A stretch of 64,000 nt of DNA. It comes from Chionoecetes opilio (taxonomy: Eukaryota > Arthropoda > Malacostraca > Decapoda > Majidae). Under the pieces are notes generated by a model that worked only from the letters and a program-made list of their open reading frames with translations, was not told where the DNA came from and did no database searches. This document shows positions 21,893 through 34,266 of the stretch, piece after piece. Location of the stretch: NCBI GenBank assembly GCA_016584305.1, contig JACEEZ010023637.1, positions 26,247-90,246 of the forward strand, written 5' to 3'. Numbering within the stretch: the first letter of the stretch is position 1; each line of letters starts with the position of its first letter. The position numbers and the translations under genes were made by a program.

Positions 21893-24800
21893 CCGTATTT
21901 GCCGGCGCATAAGACGCACCTCCGCATAAGACGCAAACCTATTTTACAAAGAGGTTTTGTGAAGAAAAAAATATTGTGTTTTTTGAGGGAATTTTTTTTT
22001 TCCGTAAAGTATCAATTATTAAAAAAAAAACAAGGATTTGTAGGGAAGCAATGATTATGAGCATGTACCTAAATACAATATTCACAGTGCAATGAATGTG
22101 AATGAAAAATTATACTCGTTAAAATGTAAAGAGAATGACAGTGTAACCAAAATCGGTCATAAATCATAATACAGTCGGGCAAAAAACTTAGGACGCAAAA
22201 AACTTGGGCGGGAATAACATCCTTAGCTATTTTGACAATTTCGGTGGGAGCGATTGAATGTTTTTACGTTTTTTGTATATCTGGCAGTGTATTGGGTTTC
22301 TGCTGTAGATTCCTCGCTGCTGCCCGCTCTGTATCTTCCAAGTCATCATAGGAAGAGGTTGTTGTTTGGTTCTCCAACCTTCCTACACCTCCATTCGCCC
22401 CTCCATCTTCTATCGCCTTCTCCAGTCTAATAAAGTATTATGCTGGGCAAATCTCCATCAATTGTGAAGAAAACACATATAGTAACCTTGTATCGAAGAG
22501 GGAAAACAATTGGCCAGATAGCGAGGGAGATGTGTGTTTCCAAACATACCGTCTCGGTGTGGTGCAGGCGGGCGCAAGATGGTGAGTTAAGGACTGTTTT
22601 GGCGTGGAAGAAAGGGTCAGGGTGGCCAAGAAAACTTCAAAGAAGACTGATCAACTGCTCAAATGATTATTGACATCAACAACCTTATGAGCAGTTGATC
22701 AGTCTTCTTTGAGTTTTTCTTGGCCGCCCTGACCCTTTCTTCCACGCCAAAACAGTCTCTAACTCACCATCTTGCACCCGCCTGCCCCACCCGAGACGTA
22801 TGTTTGGAACCCACATCCCCCTCCTATCTGGCCAATTTTTTTTCCCACTTCGATAAAAGGTTACTATATGTGTTTTCTTCACAATGGATAGAGATTTCCC
22901 GGCATAATGCATTAGTATCCCTGGAGAAAGGTGGTAGAAGATGTAGGGGCGAATGGGGTGTAGGAAGGTTGGAAAACCAACCAACAACCTTTTCCTATGA
23001 TGACTTGGAATACAGAGCGGGCAGGAGAAAGGGAAATCTACAGCAAAAACCCCCTAATACCGGGCCAGACATACAAAAAACGTAAAAAAATTCAATCGCC
23101 CCCACGAAATTGTCAAACAAGCTAAGGACGTTATTCCCGCCCCAAGTTTTTGGCGTCCTAAGTTTTTTTGCGCCGACTGTAATTGCAGGATGCCCCACGA
23201 ATTGATATTCTAATTTGCTACCTATGACATATAGCTTAGATTTAATGTTGTGGTATGCCTTTTTTGGGCTTTTCTGCCTTTGTGTTTAGACTTTGGGGGA
23301 AAATTTGCAGTATAGATATTGGTATTATTTTGGTAGTAGGCTTTCAAAAGTCCTAGAACTCTTACCTACACCATCGTGTAGCTTTCTTCATTCTGAGTTT
23401 TTTGAGCCCCATTTCCCATGGCGCAATTGAATAATAATGGCATTACACGTAGTCCCGAAATCTACCGTTACTTCAGCCAGAAAGTTAAGTTAGGTTAAAT
23501 CAGATTTGGTTAGGTTAGGGTGGGGTTTGGTTTAGTAACAGATGATATAGAGAAATACGAAAATTACCAATAATAGGGCAGTGTGAAGCGTAACAATGTT
23601 TGCGGTGCAGACCTGGAGGGGCAGGTTGCCATATACAACATGTAAACAAACATTGATTTCCGACAAAAACGGAACACAGATTAATTCAAAACACATCAAA
23701 ACTTTCAGGAGACTTAAGTTTCGGCCTCGAAATCGGTGGTTGTCCAATAACAAAAATTCACGAAAATATTTAGATAACACTGTAAGGTAACCATCTCTAC
23801 CTTGTTTTTTATTGTTGTAATTTGTGAAGGGCCCGTTGTCGGAAAATCGACATATTTGCACTGCTTTAACCCTATGAATCTCTCACAGTCGCGAGGGTTG
23901 ATTAGTCTTCTTCAGGAAGGTACAAGTGAAGGCTGATTCACACTCTGAAATCACGGCAGCGTTCCGTCACCCCGTGCCTTGTATTCACACTATTCGTCAT
24001 GGTTCCGTAATTTTCGGCAGTTCCTGCTCACCTCTAAGCAGACAGGGTGCCTCAGGGGCTATGCCTTGAAGAAATTTGCATTAATAGCACTTCTGTCCGA
24101 TGAAGAAGAGGAGTGGAACTCTAAAAGATATTGTTTTGGGTACATAAAGCCTTGAGAAACGACAATTATCAGCACTGCAAAATCTCATTACGTTAAAATA
24201 TTCTTCCCCCGAACCTTTACGGACAGGACAGTGATGTATTGGAGCTGTGATGGCGGCGCACCATTTAGTGTAACACGTCTATTTGTTTGAATGTAAGAAA
24301 TTCTAACGGATGTGATGAGACGGGGCCCTGTCACCAATTTCACCTTGATGGTATTATGTGATTCGGCCTTGAGGGGGAAAGGTGTGGCCCGTGAGTCTTG
24401 GTCTTGGTGTACAGTGGAAGACTTTTGTCCCGTCTACAGGTACCATTGCAGCCTTTTTACTAGCACTCTTTCATACAGTTTCCTTATCCGTAGAGGTACA
24501 GGGGTGAGATTTAGGGTCGAGGTGGTACAAAGGCCTAAAGCTGTCTCCCATCCCACCCTGCTTACCACGGGAGCGGCGCTAAACACCACACGCACATACA
24601 CACCTGCATCGGCTTAGGCCACCCCCCTGTCTGCGACCAGGATTAGAGGCCCGAGGGGCCCGATGCTGACCTGACTTGTCCTTGCCGACACAACTGCAAC
24701 ACCAGCCAGGTAATTCAAGCAGCCAAAGGACCACACAGAGAGACACACGCCGCGCACCTCTTGTCCCCCACGTTGTAAAATGACTCGCTGTCAATAAACT

Positions 24801-25486
24801 ACAAAGCCACGACGCCCTTTCTCCATCCCTGTGTGTATAGACAGACTCCCAAGATACACATCTCCCTCTCACCGCTCACACTCCTTCAAATAAAACTTTA
24901 ACACGCTCTTTGTTTCACTATTCCATTTTTCAACAATACTCATTCCAGCCAAAAATTCCAACACTATTTTCTGCCCCCCTACTATCATCTCATTTCAACT
25001 GTTGTGTCAACTTGTGTGGCCCGAGTCGAATGCGGGTTAAGGCGACATCTAATATGCGGATGTTTGTCTTTTCCATGGGTGCGGGGGAGGAGTCTGAGCG
25101 GGAATGACCCATGGGTGGGTGCCGGGGGGCGTCGCCGAGAGTTTTATCAGACGTTTTCAATGGAGAGCAGCAGAGGGGGGTGGATGATGTTTACATCTGA
25201 CACGGCCATCTTGCAGCAACAATCGCTATCTTGTTGCCCCAGCTCTTGTTTTCTCTTAAACTCCAACCTTTTTTTAGTATTATGCTTACTGTGATAACCA
25301 GTTACAAATTTGTGCTCAGTGGACTATGCTCACCAGATCACTCCAGATCCCTTAGTAATACACCACCGGCTGTTCTGCATTCACTGCCCGACCTCTCATT
25401 CGCTAATATGGCCGCATTAGACGCAGGGTGAACTTTGCATTCTTTTTTAAGGGAAAAAACTGCGTCTTATGCGCCGGCAAATACGG
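21893..25486. mobile_element. TA-flanked TIR element, 3.6 kb (copy 1)
   Basis: The left end begins CCGTATTTGCCGGCGCATAA and the right end closes with the exact inverse TTATGCGCCGGCAAATACGG, giving a TIR of about 26 bp (both continue with GACGCA). TA flanks both sides (21891-21892, 25487-25488), next to a short (TA)n. No transposase was recognised, so it looks non-autonomous. A 1-kb foldback element (22172-23179) is inserted in it. A second copy without that insert is at about 37625-40183. Superfamily not assigned. Confidence 0.85.
22172..23179. mobile_element. Foldback Tc1-like element with two long inverted arms
   Basis: The ends are CAGTCGGGCAAAAAACTTAG at 22172 and its inverse ending GCCGACTG at 23179, flanked by TA. 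The whole element is a palindrome: the left arm (22172-22661) and right arm (about 22688-23179) are nearly identical inverted copies, about 490 bp each, around a 26-nt spacer. Each arm encodes the same N-terminal paired-type helix-turn-helix of a Tc1-like transposase (plus strand SIVKKTHIVTLYRRGKTIGQ, SKHTVSVWCRRAQDGE; minus strand SIVKKTHIVTFYRSGK). The catalytic DDE part is absent. The empty site is readable in the second host-element copy near 37810 (CATAATATATTGCAGG). Confidence 0.9.
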
Positions 25487-25488
25487 TA

Positions 25489-25778
25489 ATTGAGAAAATT
25501 TCCTGCTGTGAAAACAGCCACATGGCAATTTGCAATCTAAAAGTGCCACAGTGGATTCCCCCGCACCACTCATTTAGTCTCATTATGATATAATAATACT
25601 ACAATAATACAATTGGTGTTCATAAAGCCCATTTGCCTAATTTTCCTTCTTTCCCCTCTCGTTTTCAAATAATGATAAGGTTATGATTTAAATCAGTGAT
25701 TTAAAAAAAAATTATTTTCATTTAAATCATGATTTAAATCAGTGATTAAAATTAACTTGATTTATATCAAACAACCCT
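25489..25778. mobile_element. Possible hAT-type MITE remnant
   Basis: The segment from about 25680 is built from repeated ATTTAAATCAGTGATTTAAA words and ends CAACCCTG at 25778, the inverse of a CAGGGTTG terminus of the kind seen on hAT MITEs. No left end or TSD was found. It truncates the 5' side of the Gypsy element that follows. Confidence 0.35.
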
Positions 25779-28700
25779 GTTGAAAATAAAGGGAACAGTG
25801 ATCTTACCTATTAACCTGAACAAAGGGGTTCCTCCGGTTCGTATGGAGTTCTATGTAGCATCCAACTTTCAGCTCCCTGTAGACGGGCTGTTGGGTTTAG
25901 CTACGATGAAGTCTAATCGAATTGGGATAGATCCCAACAAAAATTTAATAACATTTAAAGAAAAGCAGTTAAAGGCGATGGATTCTCCTATGTCTCTGAC
26001 TCCCCTATATGTCAAATCACTCACAGGGAAGTGAGGCGATAAGCGAGGGACATCGACTGGTGTAGTTCCCTCAATTCATGTCTCTAACGCTAGCGTGAAT
26101 CTCACTGCGGGCTGGTAACTCGTGAAGGCCACGATTGTCGGTGACCATGAAATCCCCAATCGTATGGCGATGCGTGTTCCAGTGGCGGTTCCTGATGCAC
26201 CTATAGACAGTGAAGTATGTCTCTATGGCCCCAGTAAAGTCAAACGATTGGCCGTAGAGGCGACATTTGGCACTGTCAGCGCAGGACATGTCACATCAGC
26301 TTTGGTTGTTAACACCACAGGTGGACCAGTGCGAGTTAAACATGGAGTTTTCCTTGGGGAAGGGTTGGTGTATGATCGAAAGGTGGTACCTGAACCATTG
26401 GAGTTGCCTACTGCTTGTGTCGCTACGGTGCAGAAGTCCACCGTTGACATCGAGCAGGGTCTGGTGGCAACCCTCAGTTCGCTTGTCAACGTCGTGGACT
26501 ACCCGGAGTCAAAGCACTGCTCTTGGAACTCTTGGGTCAGTACCGAGATGACATTGCACTCCCCGGTGAAGCTCTTGGTGCTACCGATACAGCGGAGCAT
26601 CACATTAAACTCAGTCCAGGGACCAAACCTGTCTACATTCCTGCTTACAGGCTACCTCAAACCCAACGGGCTGTTGTAGATACACGTGTAGAGGAAATGT
26701 TGGAGCAAGAAGTTATTCAACATTCGTGCTCACCCTGGAACAGTCCTTTGTTCTTTGTCCCGAAGAAGAACGGAACTTTTTGCCCAGTTATTGACTTTCG
26801 GTGAGTTAATCAGGTCTCAGAAGATAACAGGTATCCGTTACCAGTCCTAAAAGATCTGCTCATGTCGTTAGGTCCGGGTAATACAATTTTCAGTAGCTTG
26901 GACCTTTTGTCGGGGCATTGGCAGGTAACCATGGCAGAATCCTCCAGAGAGGTTACGGCGTTCAGTACACCTGGAGGTCTCTACGAGTGGCTTCGGATGA
27001 CGTTTGGCTTGAAATCCGCGCCACTTACTTTTCAGAGAATGATAAACACAATTTTTGCCGGTATGATAGGTAACTCCATGTTTGCATACCTGGATGACAT
27101 TATAATTGCTAGCAAAGACCATGAGTCTCACTTTAAAACTTTAGAGTCAGTTTTGCAGCAACTGTTGTCAGCTGGTCTTAAAGCCAACTTCACCAAGTGT
27201 GAATTTTTTAAAGCTAAGATTAGCTTCTTGGGCCATATTGTCGACCGGGAGGGACTCCACACCATGGATGATAAAGTATTGGCCATCAAAAACTTTCCTC
27301 AACTCCAATGTTAAGAATGTTAGATTTTTTGGGGGACTAGCGGGCTTTTACCGCCCCTTTATCAAATATTTTGCCAGAATGGCATCTCCCTTAAACCAGC
27401 TGTTAAGAAAAGATGTCTCATTTCACTGAGATGCTCCTCATGAGCAAAGTTTCAAAGAGTTAAAACATGCACTCGTGAACGCTCCTGTCTTGGAATTCCC
27501 AGATTTCTCTGCTCCATTTGAGCTATATACAGACGCTTCGGCTAAGGGACTTGGGGCAGTACTGATGCAGAAAGATGAAAGAGGGAAGAACTGTGTAATC
27601 ACATACGCGAGCTGAGTTCTTATCCCGGCGGAGGTAAATTATTCCGTTACACATCAAGAGACCCTCGGAGTAATTTGGGCTGTCAAACATTTCAAAGACG
27701 TTATTTTTGGCTATCCAATAACTGTCTATACCGACCATGCAGCCGTTACGGAGCTATTTAAGGGTAAGAATTTATCCGGTAGGCTTGCACGATGGTATCT
27801 GACGATCCAAGAGTTTAACCCAACCTTCAAATATTTGCTCGGACATGCAAATGTGGTAGCGGAAGCGCTATCGCGAAACGTTCCGGTGGTGGGTGCGGTC
27901 ACTGGGGTAAATCCCGTGCCGAATTTTTCACTCTATGAATTGGGCGTCGAACAACGCAAACATGAAATTTGGGGGAAGGTCATCTATGTCTTAGAGTCAG
28001 GCGATGAGACCTCCTTACCATCATTATCAGTGAATTACTCACAATTTTTCCAGTCGACTAACAAGGCACTGTTCCGACATTGGCCACAAAAAAGAGATCC
28101 AGTGGAACAATATGTCATTCCTGACGTTTTCGTTCCGACGGTACTTAAACTTGTGCACGATGTGCCCATGGCTGGACATCCGGGACATAATTGTACCCTA
28201 GCAGCCACGAGGCGTGTGTATTTTTGGCCCACGATGCGTGTGGACATTGAAGAATATGTTGCCAGGTGTGTATCAAGACCCGCTCCTATTTTAGAATACC
28301 CACCACCTGAGCAACCATGGGATGTAGTTGCTATAGATCTTCTACAGTTACCCAAGAGTCATCACGGCTCACAATGTATTCTGGTGTGTGTAGATCACTT
28401 TTCAAGGTTTGTAGTCCTTGCACCGGTGAAGAATAAAACGGCTGCGACTGTAGCCCAATTACTCATCTTTTCTGCCCTTATTCCACACCAAGAGTATTGC
28501 TCAGTGATAATGGCGCAGAGTTCCGTAATGCATTGCCTACGGAGATTTGTACATTGTACAATATTAAGCAGACTTTCACGGTCGCATACCATCCAAGCTC
28601 GAATGGGCTGGTGGAGCGCGTTAACAGGAAGATCCTTGACGCGTTAAGACCTGTCGTAAACAGTTTGCACGACAATTGGAAGATTGGTTACCCTACGTGT

Positions 28701-29242
28701 CAGCTTGCATTAATAGTTCAGTTTGCGAGTCTACGGGCAAGTCTCCTCACTACATACTTTATGGTGCAGATAAACGGATGCCATATGACCTATTGGCCAA
28801 GCCAAATAAACCTGTGTATAACATAGATAGCTATCTGGATTAACATTTGCATCTCTTTACTAATATACACAAAAGGGTCAAAGAAAGGCTACAAGCTTCT
28901 CGTGCCGAGATGATGGCACAACAACATAAGTGTGCGGTTCCTATTACTATAAAAAAAGGTGACTAACATACTGTAATGGTTCAGACTCAGAGTCGGAATT
29001 CCAAGTCGGCGCCAAAATTCTTTGGCCTGCGCATTGTTGTTGGTGAGAAGCATGGCAATAAGTTTGAGGTATTGGATCCATTTCTTCATACTATCCAGAT
29101 CATTCATAATGACAGGTTAAAGAAGACCAAAGCCCAACGGGACCCGGCTTTTGCTAAATGTGCTTACCTACCTCCACGCACTTCCACTAACCCAACCACC
29201 ACTAACGCCATGCACGGCTATAATCTACGACCCCGAGTCTAA
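25779..29242 (+). mobile_element. Ty3/Gypsy-type retrotransposon pol remnant (protease-RT-RNase H-integrase)
   Basis: Plus-strand pol sequence in the usual order. A protease-like segment (DGLLGLATMKSNRIGID) is near 25890. The RT runs from about 26523 (SPWNSPLFFVPKKNG, then GGLYEWLRMTFGLKSAP) with catalytic Y-L-D-D at 27087-27098. RNase H has LYTDASAKGLGAVL near 27527 and TDHAAVTELFKG. The integrase has a zinc-binding start (HDVPMAGHPGHN) and catalytic-core motifs VVAIDLLQLP, LLSDNGAEFRN and SSNGLVERVNRKI. It ends YNLRPRV at 29242. Breaks: stop codons at about 26805, 27429 and 27613, shifts near 26530, 27310 and 28480, and loss of the second part of the integrase zinc finger (CVSR runs straight into PAPILEYPPP). 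No gag and no confirmed LTRs. It cannot be active. Confidence 0.9.
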
Positions 29243-29245
29243 CTA

Positions 29246-30058
29246 CAGTACCCTCCCAAGTTTCGCGCTTGGTTTTTTCCGAGGGCATAGCGCTAAACTC
29301 GAGGATCGCGAAACTCGGGGTATTGAAAACACTGAAAAAATGCTTATTTATTCCGGTTGGTGAAGAAGCTGACTTTTTTTTCCCACTCTATTCCCTTGCT
29401 ATCTAAAAATATGTTTAAATTGTTCGTTGCATTGCAATATAAGGGAAGAATGCTCCTGTAAAGACAAAAAAATGGGATACAAACTTAAAAGGAAAAAAAA
29501 ATAAAGACTAAAAATGATTGACATTTCATTTCCCTACTCTGGAGCCGCTAAAGTCCGCTAGCACAAAGCCTTCAAATGCATTGCCCAAATCCTCGGGGGC
29601 TACATTAAACATACTCAAACAGATCATCTTCATTTCTTTCAAGCAACATGTCACGTCAATATTTATATATATTGGCCCTTCAATAATATTTTAATTGCAA
29701 GCTATGGGAGGTGGGTAGAGGGCATTTGCAAATTGTACACGTTTTTTATATCTCCTTAAGAATTTTGACCAGAAATTCGGCCAAATAGTTTGGCCGTAAA
29801 GTTCCCTTTTTATGCGGCAAAACAAAAATGTTCACCGGCCAAATTTCACAATTTGGCCGAAAAATTGACCCCTGGCAACCCAGTCTAAGGGAGCTGCGTG
29901 ACGCCAACGTTAGGAAAACGTGTCCTATAAGAACCCCTGTACAAGCAGCGCGAAACTCGGGAGAAATGACGGGAAATCGGGATGATAAGAATTTAGGACT
30001 CAGCGCCGGAAACTGAGGTTCGCAAAACTCGGATGCGTTTAAACTCGGGAGGGTACTG
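29246..30058. mobile_element. Pogo/Tigger-like MITE, 813 bp
   Basis: The left end is CAGTACCCTCCCAAGTTTCG and the right end ACTCGGGAGGGTACTG, with TA on both sides (29244-29245 and 30059-30060). It sits 3 bp after the stop codon of the Gypsy pol. The termini contain repeated GTTTCGCGC and GCGAAACTCG words. No coding capacity. It is the same family as the fragment at 459-577. Confidence 0.85.
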
Positions 30059-30060
30059 TA

Positions 30061-31435
30061 ATTTTCTTTCCCTCAGGCTATTGAAATGCTGTATTGCATG
30101 TTACTTTCCTTATAGATCTTTGGAAGGATGACTGCACTTCAGAAGCCCAACCTTGTTGCATGCCACCATGTTTAGGTTCCATTCCTTGCATGCCCAACCA
30201 AGCAAGACCCTTTTCAATGCTTCGGTAGGGTGTCTCAGTTCTTACTTGAGAAGCTATGGATGAAAATGTCCGAGACTTGCGGGAGGACTATAAACGACTG
30301 GTTACTATTTGGCAGCTAACCTATGGTTTTTAAAATTAAAAGTAAAGGTTGGAAATTCTTATATTGACTCCGACACCTTTTGATTTTTTTGCCTAACCTT
30401 ATAACACCAATCAGGTTAATAGAGGCTGAACGGGATTGTGCATTTAATGCTCTAACTGTTTTATTTCTTTGACCAAAAATTTAATAGTTTTTGAATCCTC
30501 ATTCAATGTGGTCATTCCCAAAAATGCGCGCTTAGCCAAACATGGTACTTATCATGTGGAAACCTTTCATTTTCTGTTAACAGGACATTTATAAACACTG
30601 GACTTACTCCATCTCAAGTATAAGTGGCTGACGATCTTCTCTATGCACTGGTTGACTAGGGGATCTATTACCGCTTACTATTTGCCTTCTTCCTTTTCAG
30701 GTGGCATATGTGAATTTAACATTTTTAAAGGTAGTCCAAGCTGACGCATGAATCCGTTCATGGATATCAATATTTTTCTATTATGTGCGAACAAACATGT
30801 GACTGGGCGTTTTCCCTTTAGGAACTTCACTTACAAGGGTTTCTGGGCAAATATTGTAAGTGTTGGTTTTTGTATGCTTCCAGGAAGCTTTTACAAGAAA
30901 CGTCTCCCTCAATTTGTTTTTCGCTCAAATTCTCAGTTTTAACATTCTCTAGAATATTTTTGTTTACTAATACCTTCTCTGGAGATTTAAGTTTTTCCCG
31001 ACGAGTCGCAGTTTGCCGCGGCTCTGGAGAACACCTTGCCTGATTACCTAAAACCCATTTTTTTCTATCCCAGTTTTACTATAGCTACTTTGTTGTTGTG
31101 CAAGGGAGCTATCACTTTGTACAAGCATTTTTCACGGAAAAGCTCAATCTTCAACAGGACTGACAGGGATTACACATTTTTGTAACATGTTTAGGTACAT
31201 TTCCCCATCCCGTGTGGGCGGCCAGGCACGTGACCGAGCGATGTTAAGGCATATTTATGGGTGTGATAGGTATGGGCGTGGTACATTGTATTGCCGGCCC
31301 CAGCTGCATTACTGCTGGGTCAGCAGGTTGAGAAGCCGGCAGGTTTGTAGAGAGGTCAATTAGCTTATTTCCATCTCTTATAATAGAGGGTACATAATAG
31401 ATACTTTATTTATATAGAGTAGTTACAGGAAACCT
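30061..31435. other. DHX8 intron part, mostly unassigned
   Basis: No gene recognised. It could include 3' sequence of the Gypsy element. From 31182 (TGTAACATGTTTAGG) the sequence has an LTR-like look, but no partner copy exists in the window, so no LTR is called. Confidence 0.35.
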
Positions 31436-32016
31436 TGTTTACCCGGCACCCTCGGGGGGAGCCATGCCGGATAACTCATTTTGCCGTTGTTTTGAGAGTT
31501 CTCTTATGGAATCGCCCAAAATCCTTTTTTTTTTTTTTTTTTTTTTTTATAACTGGCCAAGGGCACAACAAAATGGGGAACACAAAGCCCGCTTAGTTGG
31601 CAGTCCCCATAAAAAAGACAGTAAGAAATAAAATAAAAAAGGGGTGAGCCAATTTTGTTCGGAGGTGTCTTGTTATTTTTCCCCTTTTTAAAAGATGTAA
31701 GTCATAGGAAAGTGGAAAACTAGAAACAGGAAGAGAGTTCCAGAGTTTACCAGTGAAAGGAATGAAAGGGTTGCCAACCCTGCGTACCCCGCCAAATTTG
31801 AACTAAATTTCTGCCGATTTTCTCAGTTTTTGAAATAATTATACCTAATTAATAATGGCTGGGTTATCCTGCTGAATGCCCCACACTCCTCGTCAGGATG
31901 GACAAGCTAGTCTCGTGGGCGCACGCCCCGCAGCACGAACACTCTCCTCCTTTCTTCACAGGATCGCTCTGACGAGCTCAAGCTAGCCCGTGGTCCTCCC
32001 TGCTGGAGGCCCGGAG

Positions 32017-32049
<33 letters not shown>

Positions 32050-32119
32050 CCTGGGTCGATTAGTGCCGTTGTTTTGAGGCTGCCGTTGTTTTAAATGCCG
32101 GTTAAATGAGGTTCTCCTG
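31436..32119. mobile_element. TA-flanked MITE carrying a non-LTR 3' end
   Basis: The left end is CAGGAAACCTTGTTTACCCG and the right end GGTTAAATGAGGTTCTCCTG, with TA at 31434-31435 and 32120-32121. Inside, 31529-31790 is a minus-strand 3' end of the Jockey-like element C (poly-T at 31528-31549, then the inverse of GGGACTGCCAACTAAGCGGG and the LWNSLPVS-type C-terminal block). The segment 32010-32048 is a long A run. The nested non-LTR piece shows the MITE is the older of the two. Confidence 0.8.
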
Positions 32120-32121
32120 TA

Positions 32122-32514
32122 TATTATCAGTTTATTACTGGTGGTAGAAAACATTACTTGCTCTTCACTATATGTTTAGTAGTGGAACAGATGTATATGT
32201 GTGATAGATAAACAGAGCAGTCGACACCTGCATGACAGGGGAGCGGCGGCTTCATCGCCGGCGACTACAGACGGGAGAGACGGCGACTGCTTTTGCCAGG
32301 GTAAGACAGAGATTGTACCAGGGACTCCTGTACATTTCGTCAAGTGTATATATTGTAGATTTACACAATTATACTACCTCAACTACCTTGGCGTCTCTCT
32401 ACATCCTCACGAAACCACAGATTAACATTCCAGCGTATACAGTGATTGAAACGTGTGTTACTAGACATTACTCATCTCCACCTTTAACGGTGAGTACCTA
32501 TGTCAGTAGAAATA
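32122..32514. other. DHX8 intron part, unassigned
   Basis: Contains a purine-rich GAGCGGCGGCTTCATCGCCG segment around 32240-32260. No exon of DHX8 and no recognised element. Confidence 0.35.
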
Positions 32515-32604
32515 CACACAAACCTCGATTTCCCGGACCTCATTTCCCGGATATCTGATTTGCCGGACAAAATCCGAGGTCCGGGGATATGTCAGAGTCC
32601 CAGA

Positions 32605-32638
<34 letters not shown>

Positions 32639-33421
32639 CTACGTTGAAATGCCTGGTCCTGTTCGTAAATTGACAAAGTTGTCCGGCGGTCCGAGCGTCT
32701 CCTGTCATCCCTGGTCAGTGTCCGCACCTTCCGCCAGGTGGCAGCATGCTCAGCGGTCATATTGTTTACATTTGGGCACACGACACTGACGGTTCACATG
32801 CACAGCCTCCGTCAGTCCCCTGACTCCCACTGCCCCTGGTGCAGGAACATCTCTGAGACTATTGAACACTTTCTGCTGCCTCCCGCCAGGTGGCAGCATC
32901 CTCAGCGGTTGTATTGTTTACATTTGGGCACACGACACTCACGTTCACCTGCACAGCCTCTGTTAGTCCCCTGACCCCCACTGCCCCTGGTGCAGGAACA
33001 TCTCTTGAGACTATTGAATACTTTCTGCTGCCTCCCGCCAGGTGGCAGCATGCTCAGCGGTCGTATTGTTTACATTTGGGCACACAACACTCACGGTTCA
33101 CCTGCACAGCCTCTGTTAGTCCCCTGACCCCTACTGCCCCTGGTGCAGGAACGTCTCTTGAGACTATTGAACACTTTCTGCTGCCTCCCGCCAGGTGGCA
33201 GCATGCTTAGCGGACGTAAAAGTCCGCGGCGGGGTAGTTGATATTGGTGGTTGCCGGATAGTAAATACTAGAGTAGAATAAACGTCCGGGGGTGGGTAAT
33301 GGCATCAGAATTTTTTTTTTTTCTTTTTGAGGATAGTTCCTGAACTGTTGCGATTCCCGGACATTTGCGATTCCCGGACCAGTGCTCCCCCCTATTATTC
33401 CGGGAAAACGAGGTTTGTGTG
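32515..33421. mobile_element. TIR element D1 with four 152-bp internal repeats
   Basis: The left end is CACACAAACCTCGATTTCCC and the right end GGGAAAACGAGGTTTGTGTG, flanked by TA (32513-32514, 33422-33423). The inner ends contain more inverted words (TTTCCCGGATATC, GGACAAAATCCGAGGTCCGG). Four tandem units of 152-153 bp have their landmark CCGCCAGGTGGCAGC at 32731, 32883, 33035 and 33188. In one frame each unit reads like HTTLTVHMHSLRQSPDS then HCPWCRNISETIEHFLL, a zinc-knuckle pattern (C-x2-C-x8-H) found at the C-terminus of many non-LTR reverse transcriptases. No transposase. Copies D2-D4 follow. Confidence 0.9.
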
Positions 33422-33439
33422 TACTCGCGAAAAGGAAAA

Positions 33440-33583
33440 ACCAGAACACTTTCCCTCATCCCTATTCTGTCCATCTTACTAATGCAAGAGTTAAATGGTA
33501 TCTTCACTCTTTCATCGCTTTCAGTGATGAACTTTGGAACTCTCTTCCAGTTTCTATTTTTCCTCTTTCCTACTACTTAAATA
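33440..33583 (+). mobile_element. Jockey-like element C fragment (C2), interrupted
   Basis: Plus-strand C-terminal RT sequence (PHPYSVHLTNARV, FSDELWNSLPVSIFPLSYYLN) ending at a TA where element D2 is inserted. It resumes at 34267 with ACTTTAAATGAAGACTATCA and CACCTCCCAAACTAAATTG, the usual downstream sequence of this family. Confidence 0.8.
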
Positions 33584-34264
33584 CACACAACCTTCGTTTA
33601 CCCGGACCTCCATTTCCCGGATATAGGATTTGCAGGACAAAATCCGAGGTACGGGGATATGTCAGAGTCCCGGACAAATGCCTGGTCCTGTCCGTAAATT
33701 GACAAAACTGTCCGGCAGTCCGAGGGTCTTCTGTCACCCCTGGTCAGTGTCCGCGCCTCCCGCCAGGTGGCAGCATGCTCAGCGGTCGTATTGTTTACAT
33801 TTGGGCACAAGACACTCACGGTTCACCTGCACCGCCTCTGCCAGTCCCCTGACCCCCACTGCCCCTGGTGCAGGAACGTCTCTGAGACTATTGAACACTT
33901 TCTGCTGCCTCCCGCCAGGTGGCAGCATGCTCAGCGGTCGTATTGTTTACATTTGGGCACACGACACTCACGGTTCACCTGCACTGCCTCCGTTAGTCCC
34001 CTGACCCCCACTGCCCCTGGTGCAGGAACGTCTCTTGCGACTATTGAACACTTTCTGCTGCCTCCCGCCAGGTGGCAGCATGATCAGCGGACGTAAAAGT
34101 CCGCAGTGGGGTAGTTGATATTGGCGGTTGCCGGACAGTAAATACTAGAGTAGGATAAATGTCCTGGGGTGGGTGATGGCCTCGGACTGTTGCGATTCCC
34201 GGACTTTTGCAGTTCCCGGACCAGTGCTCCCCCCTATTAGTCCGGGAAAATGAGGGTTAGTGTG
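33584..34264. mobile_element. TIR element D2 with three 152-bp internal repeats
   Basis: Ends CACACAACCTTCGTTTACCC and inverse ...GGGTTAGTGTG, with TA at 33582-33583 and 34265-34266. It splits the element C fragment exactly at the TA. The CCGCCAGGTGGCAGC landmark occurs at 33760, 33912 and 34065. The frame reads HLHRLCQSPDPHCPWCRNVS then ETIEHFLL. Confidence 0.9.
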
Positions 34265-34266
34265 TA

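Noticed and set aside
24312..24617. 101-codon frame, similar to one at 39039-39272
   Set aside because: Similarity reflects that both lie in copies of the same TIR element; frames differ in length through indels and show no conserved domain.
31182..32495. LTR-like sequence after the Gypsy pol remnant
   Set aside because: Starts TGTAACATG and has some LTR character, but there is no second copy in the window and no defined end, so a long terminal repeat cannot be called.
32731..33202. Regularly spaced repeats that might suggest a CRISPR array
   Set aside because: The repeating unit is 152 bp with no alternating unique spacers, in a eukaryotic transposon; it is an ordinary tandem repeat.
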